64,000 nucleotides of DNA from contig NZ_JAVRHT010000002.1 of assembly GCF_031846415.1 (NCBI RefSeq), positions 62,001-126,000 of the forward strand. Direction: 5' to 3'. The notes beneath the pieces are model-generated. The model was not told the origin of the DNA and did not search any database. It was given only the letters and a program-made list of their open reading frames with translations. Position numbers and translations under genes: made by a program. Positions 8,218 to 18,962 of this stretch are shown here, in pieces; position 1 is the first letter of the stretch; the number at the start of each line of letters is the position of its first letter. The DNA comes from Rubrivirga litoralis (lineage in GTDB: Bacteria > Bacteroidota > Rhodothermia > Rhodothermales > Rubricoccaceae).

Positions 8218-10374
8218 GTGAACCGCCTCGCCCAGACCAACAGCCCGTACCTGCTCGGCCACGCCGGCAACCCCGTCGACTGGTGGCCGTGGTCGGACGC
8301 CGCCTTCGAGGAGGCCCGCCGCCGCGACGTGCCCGTGTTCCTCTCCATCGGCTACGCGACGTGCCACTGGTGCCACGTCATGGAGCACGAGTCGTTCGAG
8401 GACGCCGAGGCCGCGCGCGCGCTCAACGACGCGTTCGTGTGCGTCAAGGTGGACCGCGAGGAGCGGCCCGACGTCGACGGCGTCTACATGGCCGCGGTCC
8501 TCGCGGCGACCGGGCGGGGCGGGTGGCCGCTGACGGCGCTGCTCACGCCCGACACGCGCGAGCCGTTCTGGGTCGGGACCTACCTCCCGCGCGAGAGCCG
8601 CGGCGGCCGGATCGGCGTGCTCGACCTGGCCGAGAACGTGTCGCGGTTCTGGCGCGAGAACGCCGACGGCGTGCGCCAGTCGGCGTCCGAGCTGGCCGGC
8701 GTCGTCCGCCGCATGGGCGAGGGCGGGTCCGAAGGCGACGCGCTGGGCGCGGCCGACGTGGACGCCGCGGCCGAGGCGCTCCGCCGACGGTTCGACCCGG
8801 CGCACGGCGGGTTCGGGGCGGCCCCCAAGTTCCCCACGCCGCACCACGTGCTGTTCGCGCTGCGGCGCGGGGCGCAGACGGGCGACGAGTCGCTCACGGC
8901 GCTCGCCGTCGCCACGCTCCGGGCGATTCGGCGAGGCGGCGTCTACGACCAGCTCGGCGGCGGGCTCCACCGCTACGCGACCGACCGGGCGTGGCTCCTG
9001 CCGCACTTCGAGAAGATGCTCTACGACCAGGCCGGCTACGCGCTCGCCTGCACCGAGGCGTGGGCGGCGACCGGCGCGCCCGACCTCCGCGAAGCGGCCG
9101 AGGCCACGCTGGACTACGTGCTCCGCGACCTGCGCTCGCCGACCGGCGCCTTCTTCTCGGCCGAGGACGCCGACTCGCTGAACGCCCACGGCGAGCGCGA
9201 GGAGGGCGCGTTCTACGTCTGGACCGAGGCCGAGATCGACGCCGCGCTGGATGCCGACGACGCCCGGATCGCCAAGGACATTTGGGGGACCGAGCCCGCG
9301 GGCAACTACGCCGACGAGGCGACGGGCCAGAAGACGGGCGCGAACGTGCTCCACCACCCCGCCCCTGACCTCTCAGCAGACGATCCGCTCGCGCCCGCGG
9401 CGGAGCGCCTGGGCCTGGACACCGACGACCTGCGCGCCCGTCTCGGCCCGATCCGCCGGGCGCTCCTCGACGTCCGGGCGGGGCGGCCGCGCCCGCTCCT
9501 CGACGACAAGGTCCTGACCGACTGGAACGGGCTCGCGATCGCCGCCCTCGTCGTCGCCGCGCGCACGTTCGGGCGCGACGACTACGCCGACGCGGCGGGC
9601 GGGGCGGCCGCCTTCCTGCTCGGCACCATGCGGACGGACGCGGGCGGCCTCCTCCATCGCTACCGAGACGGCGAGGCCGGCATCGACGGGCTCCTCGACG
9701 ACTACGCGTTCCTCGTCTGGGGCCTCACCGAGCTGTACCAGACGACGTTCGACGAGGCGCACCTCGCGGCGGCCCTCGACCTCCACGCCCAGATGCGCGA
9801 GCGGTTCGAGGACTCGGAGGGCGGCTACTTCGTCTCGCCCGCCGACGCGCCCGACCTCATCGTCCGCCAGAAGAGCCCGGACGACGGGGCGCTGCCGGCC
9901 GGCGCGAGCGTGGCCGTCTACAACGGGCTCCGCCTCGCGCGCCTCACGGGCCGCCCCGCCCTCGAAGAGGCCGCCCGCCGCGGGCTGCGCGCGCCGGCCG
10001 TCGTCCGCGAGCACCCGTCGGGCTTTACGCACCTCCTGACGGCGGCGGCGTTCGCGGCCGGCCCGGCGCAGGAGGTCGTGGTCGCGGGCGAGCGGGGCGG
10101 GGCGGACACGGCGGCCGTGCTGGCGGCCGTCCGCTCGGTCTACGCGCCGTTCGCGGTCGCGCTGCTGCGGGCGCCCGGCGTCGGCCCGGCGCCGATCAGC
10201 GAGCTCGCGCCGTTCGCCGAGGCGCAGACGGCGCTGCCCGCCCCACGCGGGCGGGGCGGGGCGGCGACGGCGTACGTGTGCCGCGACCACGTGTGCAGCG
10301 CGCCGACCATGGACCCGGAGGCGGCGCGGGCGCGGCTGGCCGAGGCGGTCGCCGCCCCGCCCGCCGGCGGCTGA
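8218..10374 (+). CDS. DUF255 thioredoxin-domain protein (YyaL/SPATA20 family)
   Basis: 718 residues, normal for this family. Residues 1-165 form a thioredoxin-like domain (DUF255) with NPVDWWPW, a CHWC redox motif at 49-52 and the HESF segment. The rest is an alpha/alpha six-hairpin barrel like N-acylglucosamine 2-epimerases and glycoside hydrolases, with HFEKMLYDQA, AEDADS, LTDWNGL and DDYAFL blocks. The family is widespread, from bacteria to mammals, but its reaction is not established. The GTG at 8218 is chosen because the conserved NRLAQTNSPYL begins right after it. The gene follows the C-rich word array. Confidence 0.9.
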   Translation: MNRLAQTNSPYLLGHAGNPVDWWPWSDAAFEEARRRDVPVFLSIGYATCHWCHVMEHESFEDAEAARALNDAFVCVKVDREERPDVDGVYMAAVLAATGRGGWPLTALLTPDTREPFWVGTYLPRESRGGRIGVLDLAENVSRFWRENADGVRQSASELAGVVRRMGEGGSEGDALGAADVDAAAEALRRRFDPAHGGFGAAPKFPTPHHVLFALRRGAQTGDESLTALAVATLRAIRRGGVYDQLGGGLHRYATDRAWLLPHFEKMLYDQAGYALACTEAWAATGAPDLREAAEATLDYVLRDLRSPTGAFFSAEDADSLNAHGEREEGAFYVWTEAEIDAALDADDARIAKDIWGTEPAGNYADEATGQKTGANVLHHPAPDLSADDPLAPAAERLGLDTDDLRARLGPIRRALLDVRAGRPRPLLDDKVLTDWNGLAIAALVVAARTFGRDDYADAAGGAAAFLLGTMRTDAGGLLHRYRDGEAGIDGLLDDYAFLVWGLTELYQTTFDEAHLAAALDLHAQMRERFEDSEGGYFVSPADAPDLIVRQKSPDDGALPAGASVAVYNGLRLARLTGRPALEEAARRGLRAPAVVREHPSGFTHLLTAAAFAAGPAQEVVVAGERGGADTAAVLAAVRSVYAPFAVALLRAPGVGPAPISELAPFAEAQTALPAPRGRGGAATAYVCRDHVCSAPTMDPEAARARLAEAVAAPPAGG

Positions 10375-10377
10375 GGG

Positions 10378-10413
10378 CCGCCCCGCCCGCGCCGGCGTTC
10401 GTGGGCGGGGCGG
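10378..10413. terminator. GC-box hairpin between convergent genes
   Basis: CCGCCCCGCCC (10378-10388) pairs perfectly with GGGCGGGGCGG (10403-10413) across a 14-base loop. It lies between the ends of a plus-strand and a minus-strand gene and could serve both. No T-run is present. Confidence 0.5.
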
Positions 10414-10416
10414 GCG

Positions 10417-10716
10417 TTACGCCGGCTCCCCTCCGTAGTAGAGCGAGTCTCGATGGAGGTCCGCCCCGCCCGGCCACTCCAGGCCGAACCCTCCGGGCTC
10501 CACGGCCACGCGCGCGAATGCGTCGGGGGTGGCCGGCGGCGCGACCGGCCCGGTGCCGACGCTGTCTGCGAGATCGAGCCGCCGGCGCTCCCCGGTCCCG
10601 AACGTAGCGACGAGGACGAACGGGGGGTCGGCCCGGACTGCGATGATCCTCGGGGCCAGGGGGAGCGGGGCGGGGCGGTCGCCGGGAGGCGGGGCGGGGG
10701 AGGCAGTGACTGACAT
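10417..10716 (-). CDS. DUF2442 family protein
   Basis: 99 residues. The core at about 20-95 matches DUF2442: a FVLVATFGTGERRRLDL strand pair and a FARVAVEPGGFGLEWPGG segment ending in the dipeptide-rich ADLHRDSLYY. The N-terminus is proline-rich and partly written by GC boxes. DUF2442 genes usually pair with DUF4160 genes, as here (12 bp apart), and the pairs are often listed as putative toxin-antitoxin or addiction modules. I see no catalytic motif, so the role is inferred from context. Confidence 0.8.
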   Translation of the reverse strand: MSVTASPAPPPGDRPAPLPLAPRIIAVRADPPFVLVATFGTGERRRLDLADSVGTGPVAPPATPDAFARVAVEPGGFGLEWPGGADLHRDSLYYGGEPA

Positions 10717-10728
10717 GAAGGCGAGGCG

Positions 10729-10998
10729 CTAGCGAAGTGGAACGATCGTGCCGGGAGCCTCTCCGTTCACGGCCCGACTCCACGCCCGTTCCAACTCCTC
10801 AGCGTGAAGCTCGGCCCACGCTTGGACGAGGCGCCGTTGTCTCCGTGGGAGTTTGCCGGCTAAGACCTCTGCATCAGGGATCGAGAATGCTGCCTCGTGC
10901 TCGGCGTAGCGAGCGTGAAAGTGAGGAGTTTGGTGACGGTCGGTGTCGCGCCAGTAGAGTCGGATGAGGATGCCGTAGAACTCAGAGACGGTAGGCAC
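10729..10998 (-). CDS. DUF4160 family protein
   Basis: 89 residues. It has the family start (ISEFYGI-like: VSEFYGILIRLYW) and the H.TPHFHARY signature with clustered histidines, then a helical C-terminus rich in Arg/Trp. It is the first gene of a two-gene unit with DUF2442. Its GC content is visibly lower than that of the neighbours (for example around 10850-10990), which suggests later acquisition. A TATTTTCTC word on the minus strand (11017-11026) about 18 bases upstream could be its promoter. Confidence 0.85.
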   Translation of the reverse strand: MPTVSEFYGILIRLYWRDTDRHQTPHFHARYAEHEAAFSIPDAEVLAGKLPRRQRRLVQAWAELHAEELERAWSRAVNGEAPGTIVPLR

Positions 10999-11140
10999 AG
11001 GTCGGGCGGGGCGGGACGAGAAAATAGGGGTTTCAGCTTGCGGGGCGGGAACGCCGCCCGCCCCGCCCGTGACGCGGCGATGGCACCGGCCGCGCCGACG
11101 TTGGGGGAGGGCCGGACCCGAAACCGCCCCGCCCCGCCGT

Positions 11141-11150
11141 TACCTTCCGG
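11141..11150 (+). promoter_or_regulatory. Candidate -7 promoter element TACCTTCCGG
   Basis: It fits the recurrent TAnCTTC pattern and ends 18 nt before the ATG at 11169, the same short spacing seen at several other genes in the window. Confidence 0.45.
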
Positions 11151-11168
11151 TCCACACCCCAGAGCACC

Positions 11169-11429
11169 ATGTTGGGATTAAAGAGCGGGCGGATGGCCCA
11201 GCCGCGGCGGTTCGAGTACACGCCGCGGTTCTACGACCCCGAGGCCGAGGCCCGGCGCAAGCGCCAGCTCCAGTTCGTCCGCCCCAGCGAGCGGCGGTCA
11301 CGGAAGACGAAGCAGCCGCAGTTCATCGCCGTCGGCCTCGCGCTGGCCGTCGCGTTCTACCTGTTCCTGAACATCGACACGATCGTTGAGCGCGTGTCGG
11401 CCTTTAGCGGCTGGTTCTTCACCGGCTAG
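11169..11429 (+). CDS. Small single-pass membrane protein
   Basis: 86 residues, not recognised. The N-terminal half is basic and soluble (RFEYTPRFYDPEAEARRKRQ, then RRSRKTKQ). One hydrophobic segment follows at about 53-68 (IAVGLALAVAFYLFLN) and a short tail ends in SGWFFTG. The layout predicts an inner-membrane anchor with a positive cytoplasmic N-terminus. An alternative ATG at 11193 (MAQPRRF) is equally plausible. It lies directly before mutL, separated by an inverted-word junction, but nothing ties it to mismatch repair. Confidence 0.65.
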   Translation: MLGLKSGRMAQPRRFEYTPRFYDPEAEARRKRQLQFVRPSERRSRKTKQPQFIAVGLALAVAFYLFLNIDTIVERVSAFSGWFFTG

Positions 11430-11504
11430 AGCGAGCGGGGCGAGGGGACGGGGAAAGAGCCTTTTTCTCGTCACCCCTCGCTCGTCACCCGCACCTTTCC
11501 CCCC
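11430..11504 (+). repeat. Stop-to-start inverted word junction, CTCGTCACC type
   Basis: Straight after the TAG stop comes a G-rich arm (AGCGAGCGGGGCGAGGGG...GGGGAAAGAG). After CCTTTTT comes the C-rich arm with CTCGTCACCC twice, and the element ends at the base before the mutL GTG. The arms pair imperfectly. The hairpin with its T-run may also act as a terminator or attenuator. Confidence 0.65.
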
Positions 11505-13667
<2,163 letters not shown>

Positions 13668-13680
13668 GCGGGCGCCGGTC

Positions 13681-15027
13681 GTGAGCGGGGCGGGGCGGCC
13701 GTTCGCCGCCCGCGTCGCCGCGTCGCTCACAGGCGAGGGCGGGGTGGCGGAGGGCGCACGCCTGGTCGTCGCCGCGAGCGGGGGCGTGGATTCGACCGTC
13801 CTCCTGCGGACGCTGGTTGGGGCGGGTTGGTCCGTTATTGCAATTCATGTCGATCACAGCCTCCGCGACGGCGAGCGCGAGGCGCAGTTTGTCCGCGACC
13901 TGGGAGAGAGCCTGGGCATTGAGACGGAGACGGTCCGCGTCGAGGTCGCGCCCGGCAACGTGCAGGCGCGGGCGCGCGAGGCCCGCTACGCCGCGCTCGC
14001 CGACGCCGCCCGCCGCCACGGTGCCGCCGCCGTCGTGACCGGGCACACGGCGACGGACCAGGCCGAGACGGTCCTCCTCAACCTCGTGCGCGGGAGCGGC
14101 CTGCGCGGGCTCGCCGGCATGGCCGTTCGCCGCGACCTGGGCGGCGTCGCCCTCGTCCGCCCGCTCCTGTGGGCCACGCGCGCCGAGGTCGAGGCCGAGG
14201 CCGCCGCGCGCGGCTGGGGCTGGATCGAGGACCCGACGAACGCGACCGGCCGCTACCGCCGCAACCGGCTCCGCCGCGACGTGCTCCCGCTCCTGGAGGC
14301 CGAGGGCGGGTCGCGCACGGCCGCCCGGATCGCCGCCGCCGCCGCCGCCGCGCGCGCCGCGCTCGACCGCCCCGCCCTCCTCGACCTCGTCGGCACGGCC
14401 GACGGGCGGGGCGGCGTCGTGGACCTCGACCGAGTCCGCGTGCTCGACCGCCCCGCCCGCCTCGCCGTGTGGGCCGACGCGCTCCGGCGGTGGGCGCCCG
14501 GCGCCGCCGCGTCGGCCGCGCTCCTCGACCGGATCGACGCGCTCCTCGACGCGCCGGTCGGCCAGCGCGTCGGCGCTGCCGGCGCCGTCGTGTGGCGAGA
14601 GCGGGGCGCGCTCGCGTTCACCACGCCGACCGCCCCGCCCCCGCCCGTTGTGGTCGAGGCGTCAGGGCGCTGGTCGGCCGCGGTGGGGGCGGGGTGGGTT
14701 GAGGGTCGCCCGTTGGGCGCCGTGCCCCCGTCGTTCCCGTCGTCGCCCAACGCCGAGGTGGTCGACGCCGACCGCGTGCCGGGCCGGCTCGTCGTCCGCC
14801 CGTGGCGCGACGGCGACCGGGTCCGCCCGCTGGGGCGGGGCGGCTCGGCGCTGGTCTCGGACCTCCTGGCCGACCGCCGCGTGCGGCCGTCGCGGCGCCG
14901 CGATGTGCTCGTGGTCGAGGGCGGCGGCGAGGTGCTGTGGGTGGTCGGCCATCGGCTCGCGCGGGCCGTCGCCGTCACAGACGCCACGCGCCGCGCCGCG
15001 CGGTGGACAGTTAGCACGGGCTTCTAG
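13681..15027 (+). CDS. tilS: tRNA(Ile)-lysidine synthase
   Basis: 448 residues. The PP-loop SGGVDS is at 33-38, followed by IAIHVDHSLRDGE, a GHTATDQAET block and the GLRGLAGM substrate loop, all typical of TilS. The C-terminal domain (about 340-448) carries the LGRGGSALVSDLLADRRV region. The enzyme adds lysine to C34 of the AUA-reading tRNA(Ile), an essential step. It starts with GTG 13 bp after mutL, so the two are probably co-transcribed. A short stretch inside (13818-13855, encoding GWSVIAIHVD) is strikingly AT-richer and uses codons rare here. Confidence 0.94.
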   Translation: MSGAGRPFAARVAASLTGEGGVAEGARLVVAASGGVDSTVLLRTLVGAGWSVIAIHVDHSLRDGEREAQFVRDLGESLGIETETVRVEVAPGNVQARAREARYAALADAARRHGAAAVVTGHTATDQAETVLLNLVRGSGLRGLAGMAVRRDLGGVALVRPLLWATRAEVEAEAAARGWGWIEDPTNATGRYRRNRLRRDVLPLLEAEGGSRTAARIAAAAAAARAALDRPALLDLVGTADGRGGVVDLDRVRVLDRPARLAVWADALRRWAPGAAASAALLDRIDALLDAPVGQRVGAAGAVVWRERGALAFTTPTAPPPPVVVEASGRWSAAVGAGWVEGRPLGAVPPSFPSSPNAEVVDADRVPGRLVVRPWRDGDRVRPLGRGGSALVSDLLADRRVRPSRRRDVLVVEGGGEVLWVVGHRLARAVAVTDATRRAARWTVSTGF

Positions 15028-15060
15028 TGCAGCGCCGAGCCACACGTGACGGGTCGGCGG

Positions 15061-15120
15061 GTGTTGCGTACGGCGTGTTGCGTCGGCCTCGAACACGCGA
15101 CACGAACCACGCAACACGGG
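15061..15120 (+). repeat. Inverted word pair after tilS, GTGTTGCG type
   Basis: The left arm (15061-15086) has GTGTTGCG twice. The right arm (15090-15120) has ACACGCG, ACACG and GCAACAC. CGTGTTGCGT pairs exactly with ACGCAACACG. Unlike the other junctions, the right arm ends about 145 bp before the next start (hpt). Confidence 0.7.
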
Positions 15121-15236
15121 CGGCCGACCCCATCAGAACCTCGTTGAGAGACCACAGGTGGAGCCCGGTCTGGTCCCCCGCATTCCTCCACCCCGTCTCC
15201 CTCCGCATGCCGGTGGCGGCGCCGGGCGGGGCGGGG

Positions 15237-15245
15237 TAGCTTCGG
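15237..15245 (+). promoter_or_regulatory. Candidate -7 promoter element TAGCTTCGG
   Basis: Identical to the word at 4256-4264. It ends 21 nt before the hpt ATG, predicting a very short leader. Confidence 0.5.
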
Positions 15246-15266
15246 TCTCCGCTGCCGCCCCGCCCG

Positions 15267-15845
15267 ATGGAGTCCGTCGCTGCCCCCGAGACTGTCACCT
15301 GCCGCGGCGAGCGGTTCCGGCTCTACCTCGACGAGGTGACGATCGCGCGGCGCATCCGCGAGATGGGCGAGCAGATCGCGGCCGACTACGAGGGGCTCGG
15401 CCCGCCGATCCTGGTCGGCGTCCTGAACGGGGCGTTCATCTTCACGGCCGATCTCCTCCGCGCGATCCCGGGCGACTGCGAGGTCGACTTCTACAAGCTC
15501 TCGAGCTACGGCGAGAAAAAGGTGTCGAGCGGGGCGATCACCGAGCAAAAGGCGGTCTCGGCCGACCTCTCGGGCCGCCACGTGATCGTGGTCGAGGACA
15601 TCGTGGACACGGGCCTCTCGATGAAGTACGTGCTCGACCAGATCGCCGCGCGCGGGCCGGCCTCGCTCCGCGCGGCCACGCTCCTCCGCAAGCCGGACGC
15701 GGCCAAGGTCGAGGTCGAGGTCGACTACGTCGGGTTCGACATCGACAACCTGTTCGTGATCGGGTACGGCCTGGACTACGGCCAGCTCGCGCGGAACCTG
15801 CCGGCGGTCTACATCCTGGACGACGAGGGCGGGGCGGGGGTGTAG
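15267..15845 (+). CDS. hpt: Hypoxanthine phosphoribosyltransferase
   Basis: 192 residues. LVGVLNGAFIF is the first conserved block, and VIVVEDIVDTGLS is the PRPP loop with the Glu-Asp pair of 6-oxopurine enzymes. DYVGFDI and FVIGYGLDY near the end are typical of HPRT. It salvages hypoxanthine and guanine to IMP and GMP in the cytosol. The final residues (DDEGGAGV) are written by a GC-box word. It stands alone behind its own promoter-like element. Confidence 0.94.
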   Translation: MESVAAPETVTCRGERFRLYLDEVTIARRIREMGEQIAADYEGLGPPILVGVLNGAFIFTADLLRAIPGDCEVDFYKLSSYGEKKVSSGAITEQKAVSADLSGRHVIVVEDIVDTGLSMKYVLDQIAARGPASLRAATLLRKPDAAKVEVEVDYVGFDIDNLFVIGYGLDYGQLARNLPAVYILDDEGGAGV

Positions 15846-15963
15846 AGGCTCCGAGCGAGCCTCCGGCGGCCGCTCCGCGGGCGGGGCGTGGACACTGGTC
15901 GCCGCGCGCGCGGCCGCCGGAGCGCGACGCGCTGCCACACGGTTCGCGGGCGGGGCGGATTCC

Positions 15964-17475
15964 ATGGAGACTGCGGCCCCTTCGCGCCGGACGCACCCAC
16001 ACGCCGAACTGCCCACGGCCCCGCGAGTTGGCCGAGCCTCTGCCGCTCCCTCTGTGCCCGACGCCCCCCGCCCTTCTAGCGCCATCCTCGAAGGCCCGAT
16101 CGCTCGGGCGCTGCTGCGGCTGGCGGGGCCGGTCGTGCTGGCGAACGTGTTCCAGACGCTCTACCAGCTGACCGACACGTTCTGGGTGGGCCGGCTGGGC
16201 GCCGAGGCCGTCGCCGCGGTCTCGTTCAGCTTCCCGGTCGTCTTCCTGTTTATCGCCGTCGCGGGCGGGGTGACGATCGCCGGGACGATCCTGGTGGCGC
16301 AGGCCGAGGGACGCGGCGACGCCCGACAGGTGGACTACGTGGCGGGCCAGACCTACGCCATCGTCCTGCTCCTCTCGGTCGTGCTCGCGGGCGCGGGGTA
16401 CGCGCTCGCCGAACCGCTCCTGCGCCTGATGGGGGCCGACCCGAACGTGCTCGGCATGGCGGCCGAGTACCTCCGCCTGAGCTACCTCGGCCTGCCGTTC
16501 GTGTTCGGCTACTTCGTGTTCCAGGCGCTGCTGCGCGGCGTCGGCGACGTCAAGACGCCGCTCTACATCGTCGGCGTGACGGTCCTTCTCAACCTGGTGC
16601 TGGACCCGCTGTTCATCCTGGGCTGGGGGCCGATCCCGGCGCTGGGCGTGGCCGGCGCGGCGGCGTCCACGATCGGGACGCAGGGGCTGGCGGCCGCCGT
16701 CGGGGCGTGGCTGCTGGTCAGCGGCCGCCGCCCGGTGCGCGTTCGCCGGGGCGACCTCCGGCCGGACCTCGCGCTCGTCCGCGAGATCGCCCGGCTGGGC
16801 TTCCCGGCGTCCGTCGACCAGGCCATGCGCGCGCTCGGGCTGACGGTCCTGGTGACGCTCGTGGCCGGGTTCGGGAGCGACGCCGTGGCCGTGTACGGCG
16901 TCGGCACGCGGATCTTCTCGTTCGTGCTCATCCCGGCGCTGGGGCTGGGCATCGCTACCTCGACCGTCGTCGGGCAGAACGTGGGGGCGGGGCAGCGGCT
17001 CCGTGCGCGGCGGACGACGGCGATCGGCGCCTGGATCGCGTTCGGTGCGATGACGGCGGCGGGCGCGCTGGGCTTCGCTTTTGCCGAGCCCCTCGTGGCG
17101 GCGTTCGTGCCCGACGAGCCGGCCGTAATCCGCGAGGGCGCCCGCTTCCTCCGCATCATGGCGCCGGGCTGGGGCCTCATCGGTGTGCAGGTGGTGATCG
17201 GCGGCGGCTTCAGCGGGGCGGGGCGGACCTACGTCTCGATGCTCATCTCGATCGCCAGCCTGTGGGTGCTCCGCTTCCCGCTGGCGTGGTTCCTCTCGTC
17301 GCGCGGCGGGCTCGGCACGGACGGCATCTGGTGGGCCTTCCCGGTTTCGTACGCCGGCGGGGCGCTCGTGGCCGTGGTGTGGTTCCTCCAGGTGCTCCGC
17401 ACGCCGGCCGAGGACGAGGTGGCCGAGGAGAAAGCCGTCGCCGAGTCGGCGGTCGGCCATCCATACGGCCGCTGA
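15964..17475 (+). CDS. MATE family efflux transporter
   Basis: 503 residues with about 12 membrane segments. LAGPVVLANVFQTLYQLTDTFWVGRLG near residue 54 is the standard MATE first helix, and the second half repeats it (IARLGFPASVDQAMRALG). The ALLRGVGDVKTP segment is also characteristic. Such proteins export cationic drugs or metabolites using Na+ or H+. The substrate is unknown. The first 40 residues are hydrophilic and unusually long, so a later start is possible, although no ATG lies between 15964 and the first helix. The C-terminus is acidic and cytoplasmic. Confidence 0.9.
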   Translation: METAAPSRRTHPHAELPTAPRVGRASAAPSVPDAPRPSSAILEGPIARALLRLAGPVVLANVFQTLYQLTDTFWVGRLGAEAVAAVSFSFPVVFLFIAVAGGVTIAGTILVAQAEGRGDARQVDYVAGQTYAIVLLLSVVLAGAGYALAEPLLRLMGADPNVLGMAAEYLRLSYLGLPFVFGYFVFQALLRGVGDVKTPLYIVGVTVLLNLVLDPLFILGWGPIPALGVAGAAASTIGTQGLAAAVGAWLLVSGRRPVRVRRGDLRPDLALVREIARLGFPASVDQAMRALGLTVLVTLVAGFGSDAVAVYGVGTRIFSFVLIPALGLGIATSTVVGQNVGAGQRLRARRTTAIGAWIAFGAMTAAGALGFAFAEPLVAAFVPDEPAVIREGARFLRIMAPGWGLIGVQVVIGGGFSGAGRTYVSMLISIASLWVLRFPLAWFLSSRGGLGTDGIWWAFPVSYAGGALVAVVWFLQVLRTPAEDEVAEEKAVAESAVGHPYGR

Positions 17476-17698
17476 GGCCGCCCCGCCCGCGCGACGGAGG
17501 CGGGGTGGGGATCAGGGCACATTGCCCCGCCCGGCCACTTCGGTTCGGCGGCGGGTGGACACGCTCGACCGAGCCTGTGGACCGCGGGCCGTTCCGGGGG
17601 CGGGGTGGCAGAGCGGGGCGCAGAGGGCGTCACTGCTCCGCCCCGATCGGCTGGAATCGGCGCCGGCCCCTCGACGGCTACCACCAGCGGCAGGCTAC

Positions 17699-17724
17699 AC
17701 CGCGCGACCTAACCGCGCGACCTA
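17699..17724. repeat. Short direct repeat at the hicA 3' end
   Basis: CCGCGCGACCTA occurs twice head to tail and is partly echoed by CTCGCGACC in the hicA tail. It could be a footprint of insertion or slippage at the edge of the toxin-antitoxin module. Confidence 0.45.
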
Positions 17725-17946
17725 CTCGCGACCGAGCAGCTGATCGACTGTCGAGCCGATGTCGCGCGCGATCTTCCGCAGCAACGACGGCGACACGTCG
17801 CGCCCTTTGTGGAACGGGACCGTCGTAGCCCGGCCATCGGGGTGGCGGAACTGTTTGTGCGAGCCGCGCTGGCGGACTTCCTCGAACCCGAGAGCGAGGA
17901 GGAGCTGGATGACTTCTTGTGGCGAGAGGACGGGGACGTTTCCCAC
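17722..17946 (-). CDS. hicA: HicA family toxin (mRNA interferase)
   Basis: 74 residues, the standard size. It has the dsRBD-like fold signature: a LLLALGFEEVRQRGSH segment with the catalytic His30, then KQFRHPDGR and the VPFHKGRDVSPSLLRKI end. HicA toxins cleave mRNA and tmRNA on ribosomes. It is the second gene of the pair, 2 bp behind hicB. GC is lower than in flanking genes, which fits mobile acquisition. Confidence 0.9.
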   Translation of the reverse strand: MGNVPVLSPQEVIQLLLALGFEEVRQRGSHKQFRHPDGRATTVPFHKGRDVSPSLLRKIARDIGSTVDQLLGRE

Positions 17947-17948
17947 GA

Positions 17949-18161
17949 CTACACCGCGACGGCGATGAGTTGCGTGCCGACGAACTCGCCTTCGAGGGTC
18001 GGCTCGCCGTCTTCGAGAAGCATCTCGACCACCTCGCGCATGTTGGACTGTAGCTCGTCCAGCGTTTCAGCCTGGGAGTGAGCACCCGGGAAGCCAGGAA
18101 CGTGTCCTACTAGAAGCGAGGTGTCGGGGTCTCGCTCGACGACGACGGTATAGGTTCGCAT
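17949..18161 (-). CDS. hicB: HicB family antitoxin
   Basis: 70 residues. It has the short HicB N-terminal fold: YTVVVERDPDTSLLVGHVPGFPGAHSQ and then a helix with LDELQSNMREVVEMLLEDGE. There is no added C-terminal DNA-binding domain, so it belongs to the small HicB class that sequesters HicA. The antitoxin-first order is the less common of the two HicAB orders. Autoregulation is likely from the family, but no operator could be identified. Confidence 0.88.
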   Translation of the reverse strand: MRTYTVVVERDPDTSLLVGHVPGFPGAHSQAETLDELQSNMREVVEMLLEDGEPTLEGEFVGTQLIAVAV

Positions 18162-18257
18162 GAGGAGGGCGGCTCGTTTTCAGGTCGAACGGCGAGAGCG
18201 CTGGGGGGTTGCCGCCGAGCGAGCGCGCTGTAACGAGAACCCCACCCCGCCCCGCCC

Positions 18258-18950
18258 TTAGTCCGGGTAGAACCGCTTCAGCCGCGCCGGCGGCACGCCC
18301 GCGTTCCAGGCCGCCCACAGCGCCAGGTTGCGGAGCTGCTGCCGGACCGCCCCGCCCCGCCGGAACCGCCGCGCCGACGTCACGACGGCCGCGTCCAGGA
18401 ACACGAACCGGCCGCGCCGGCGGACCGCCCGCACGGCGTCGAGGTCCTCGAAGATCGGCTGCTCGGGGAAGCCGCCGACGGCGTCGAACACGTCGCGACG
18501 CACGAACAGCGCCCGGTCCCCGAACGCGAGGCGGTGCCACCGCATCCACAGGCGGGCCTCCCACAGCCGCATCGCCGCCCGCCCGAGCGGCCCAAACGCC
18601 GGCTCGCCTGGGGCGGGGCGGTCGAAGGTGACGGCAAAGCAGCCGCCGGCCACGCCGGGCTCGGCCAGCGCCCGGCGCACCCGGTCGAGCGCGCCCGGCG
18701 GCAGCGCCGTGTCCGCGTGGAGGAACAGGAGCGCGCCGCCCCGCCCGTGCGCGGCGCCCGCGTTCATCTGCCGCGCCCGGCCCCGCTCCGACGCGATCAC
18801 GCGGGCCGAGGCGAGGGCGGGGTGGACCGCCGCGGCCGTCCCGTCCGTCGAGCCGCCGTCCACGACGACGACCTCGACCGGCCCCGGCTGCGCCGCCACC
18901 GACGCCAGCGTCCGCCCGATGCCGGCCGCCTCGTTGAGGGCGGGGATCAC
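18258..18950 (-). CDS. Family 2 glycosyltransferase (TIGR04283-like)
   Basis: 230 residues. The GT-A start is IPALNEAAGIGRTL and VVVVDGGSTDGT, with FLHADT as the metal-binding segment, GGCFAVTF, and the FGDRALFVRRDVFDAVGGFPE acceptor loop. This set matches the rSAM/selenodomain-associated TIGR04283 family, some members of which act in arsenosugar synthesis. The acceptor here is unknown. GTG at 18950 is the only start after an in-frame stop, and it follows T-V-T-V, so the protein begins almost at its first strand. The upstream array of GAACCCC words lies within 15 bases of the start. Confidence 0.85.
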   Translation of the reverse strand: MIPALNEAAGIGRTLASVAAQPGPVEVVVVDGGSTDGTAAAVHPALASARVIASERGRARQMNAGAAHGRGGALLFLHADTALPPGALDRVRRALAEPGVAGGCFAVTFDRPAPGEPAFGPLGRAAMRLWEARLWMRWHRLAFGDRALFVRRDVFDAVGGFPEQPIFEDLDAVRAVRRRGRFVFLDAAVVTSARRFRRGGAVRQQLRNLALWAAWNAGVPPARLKRFYPD

Positions 18951-18962
18951 GACGGTGACGGT

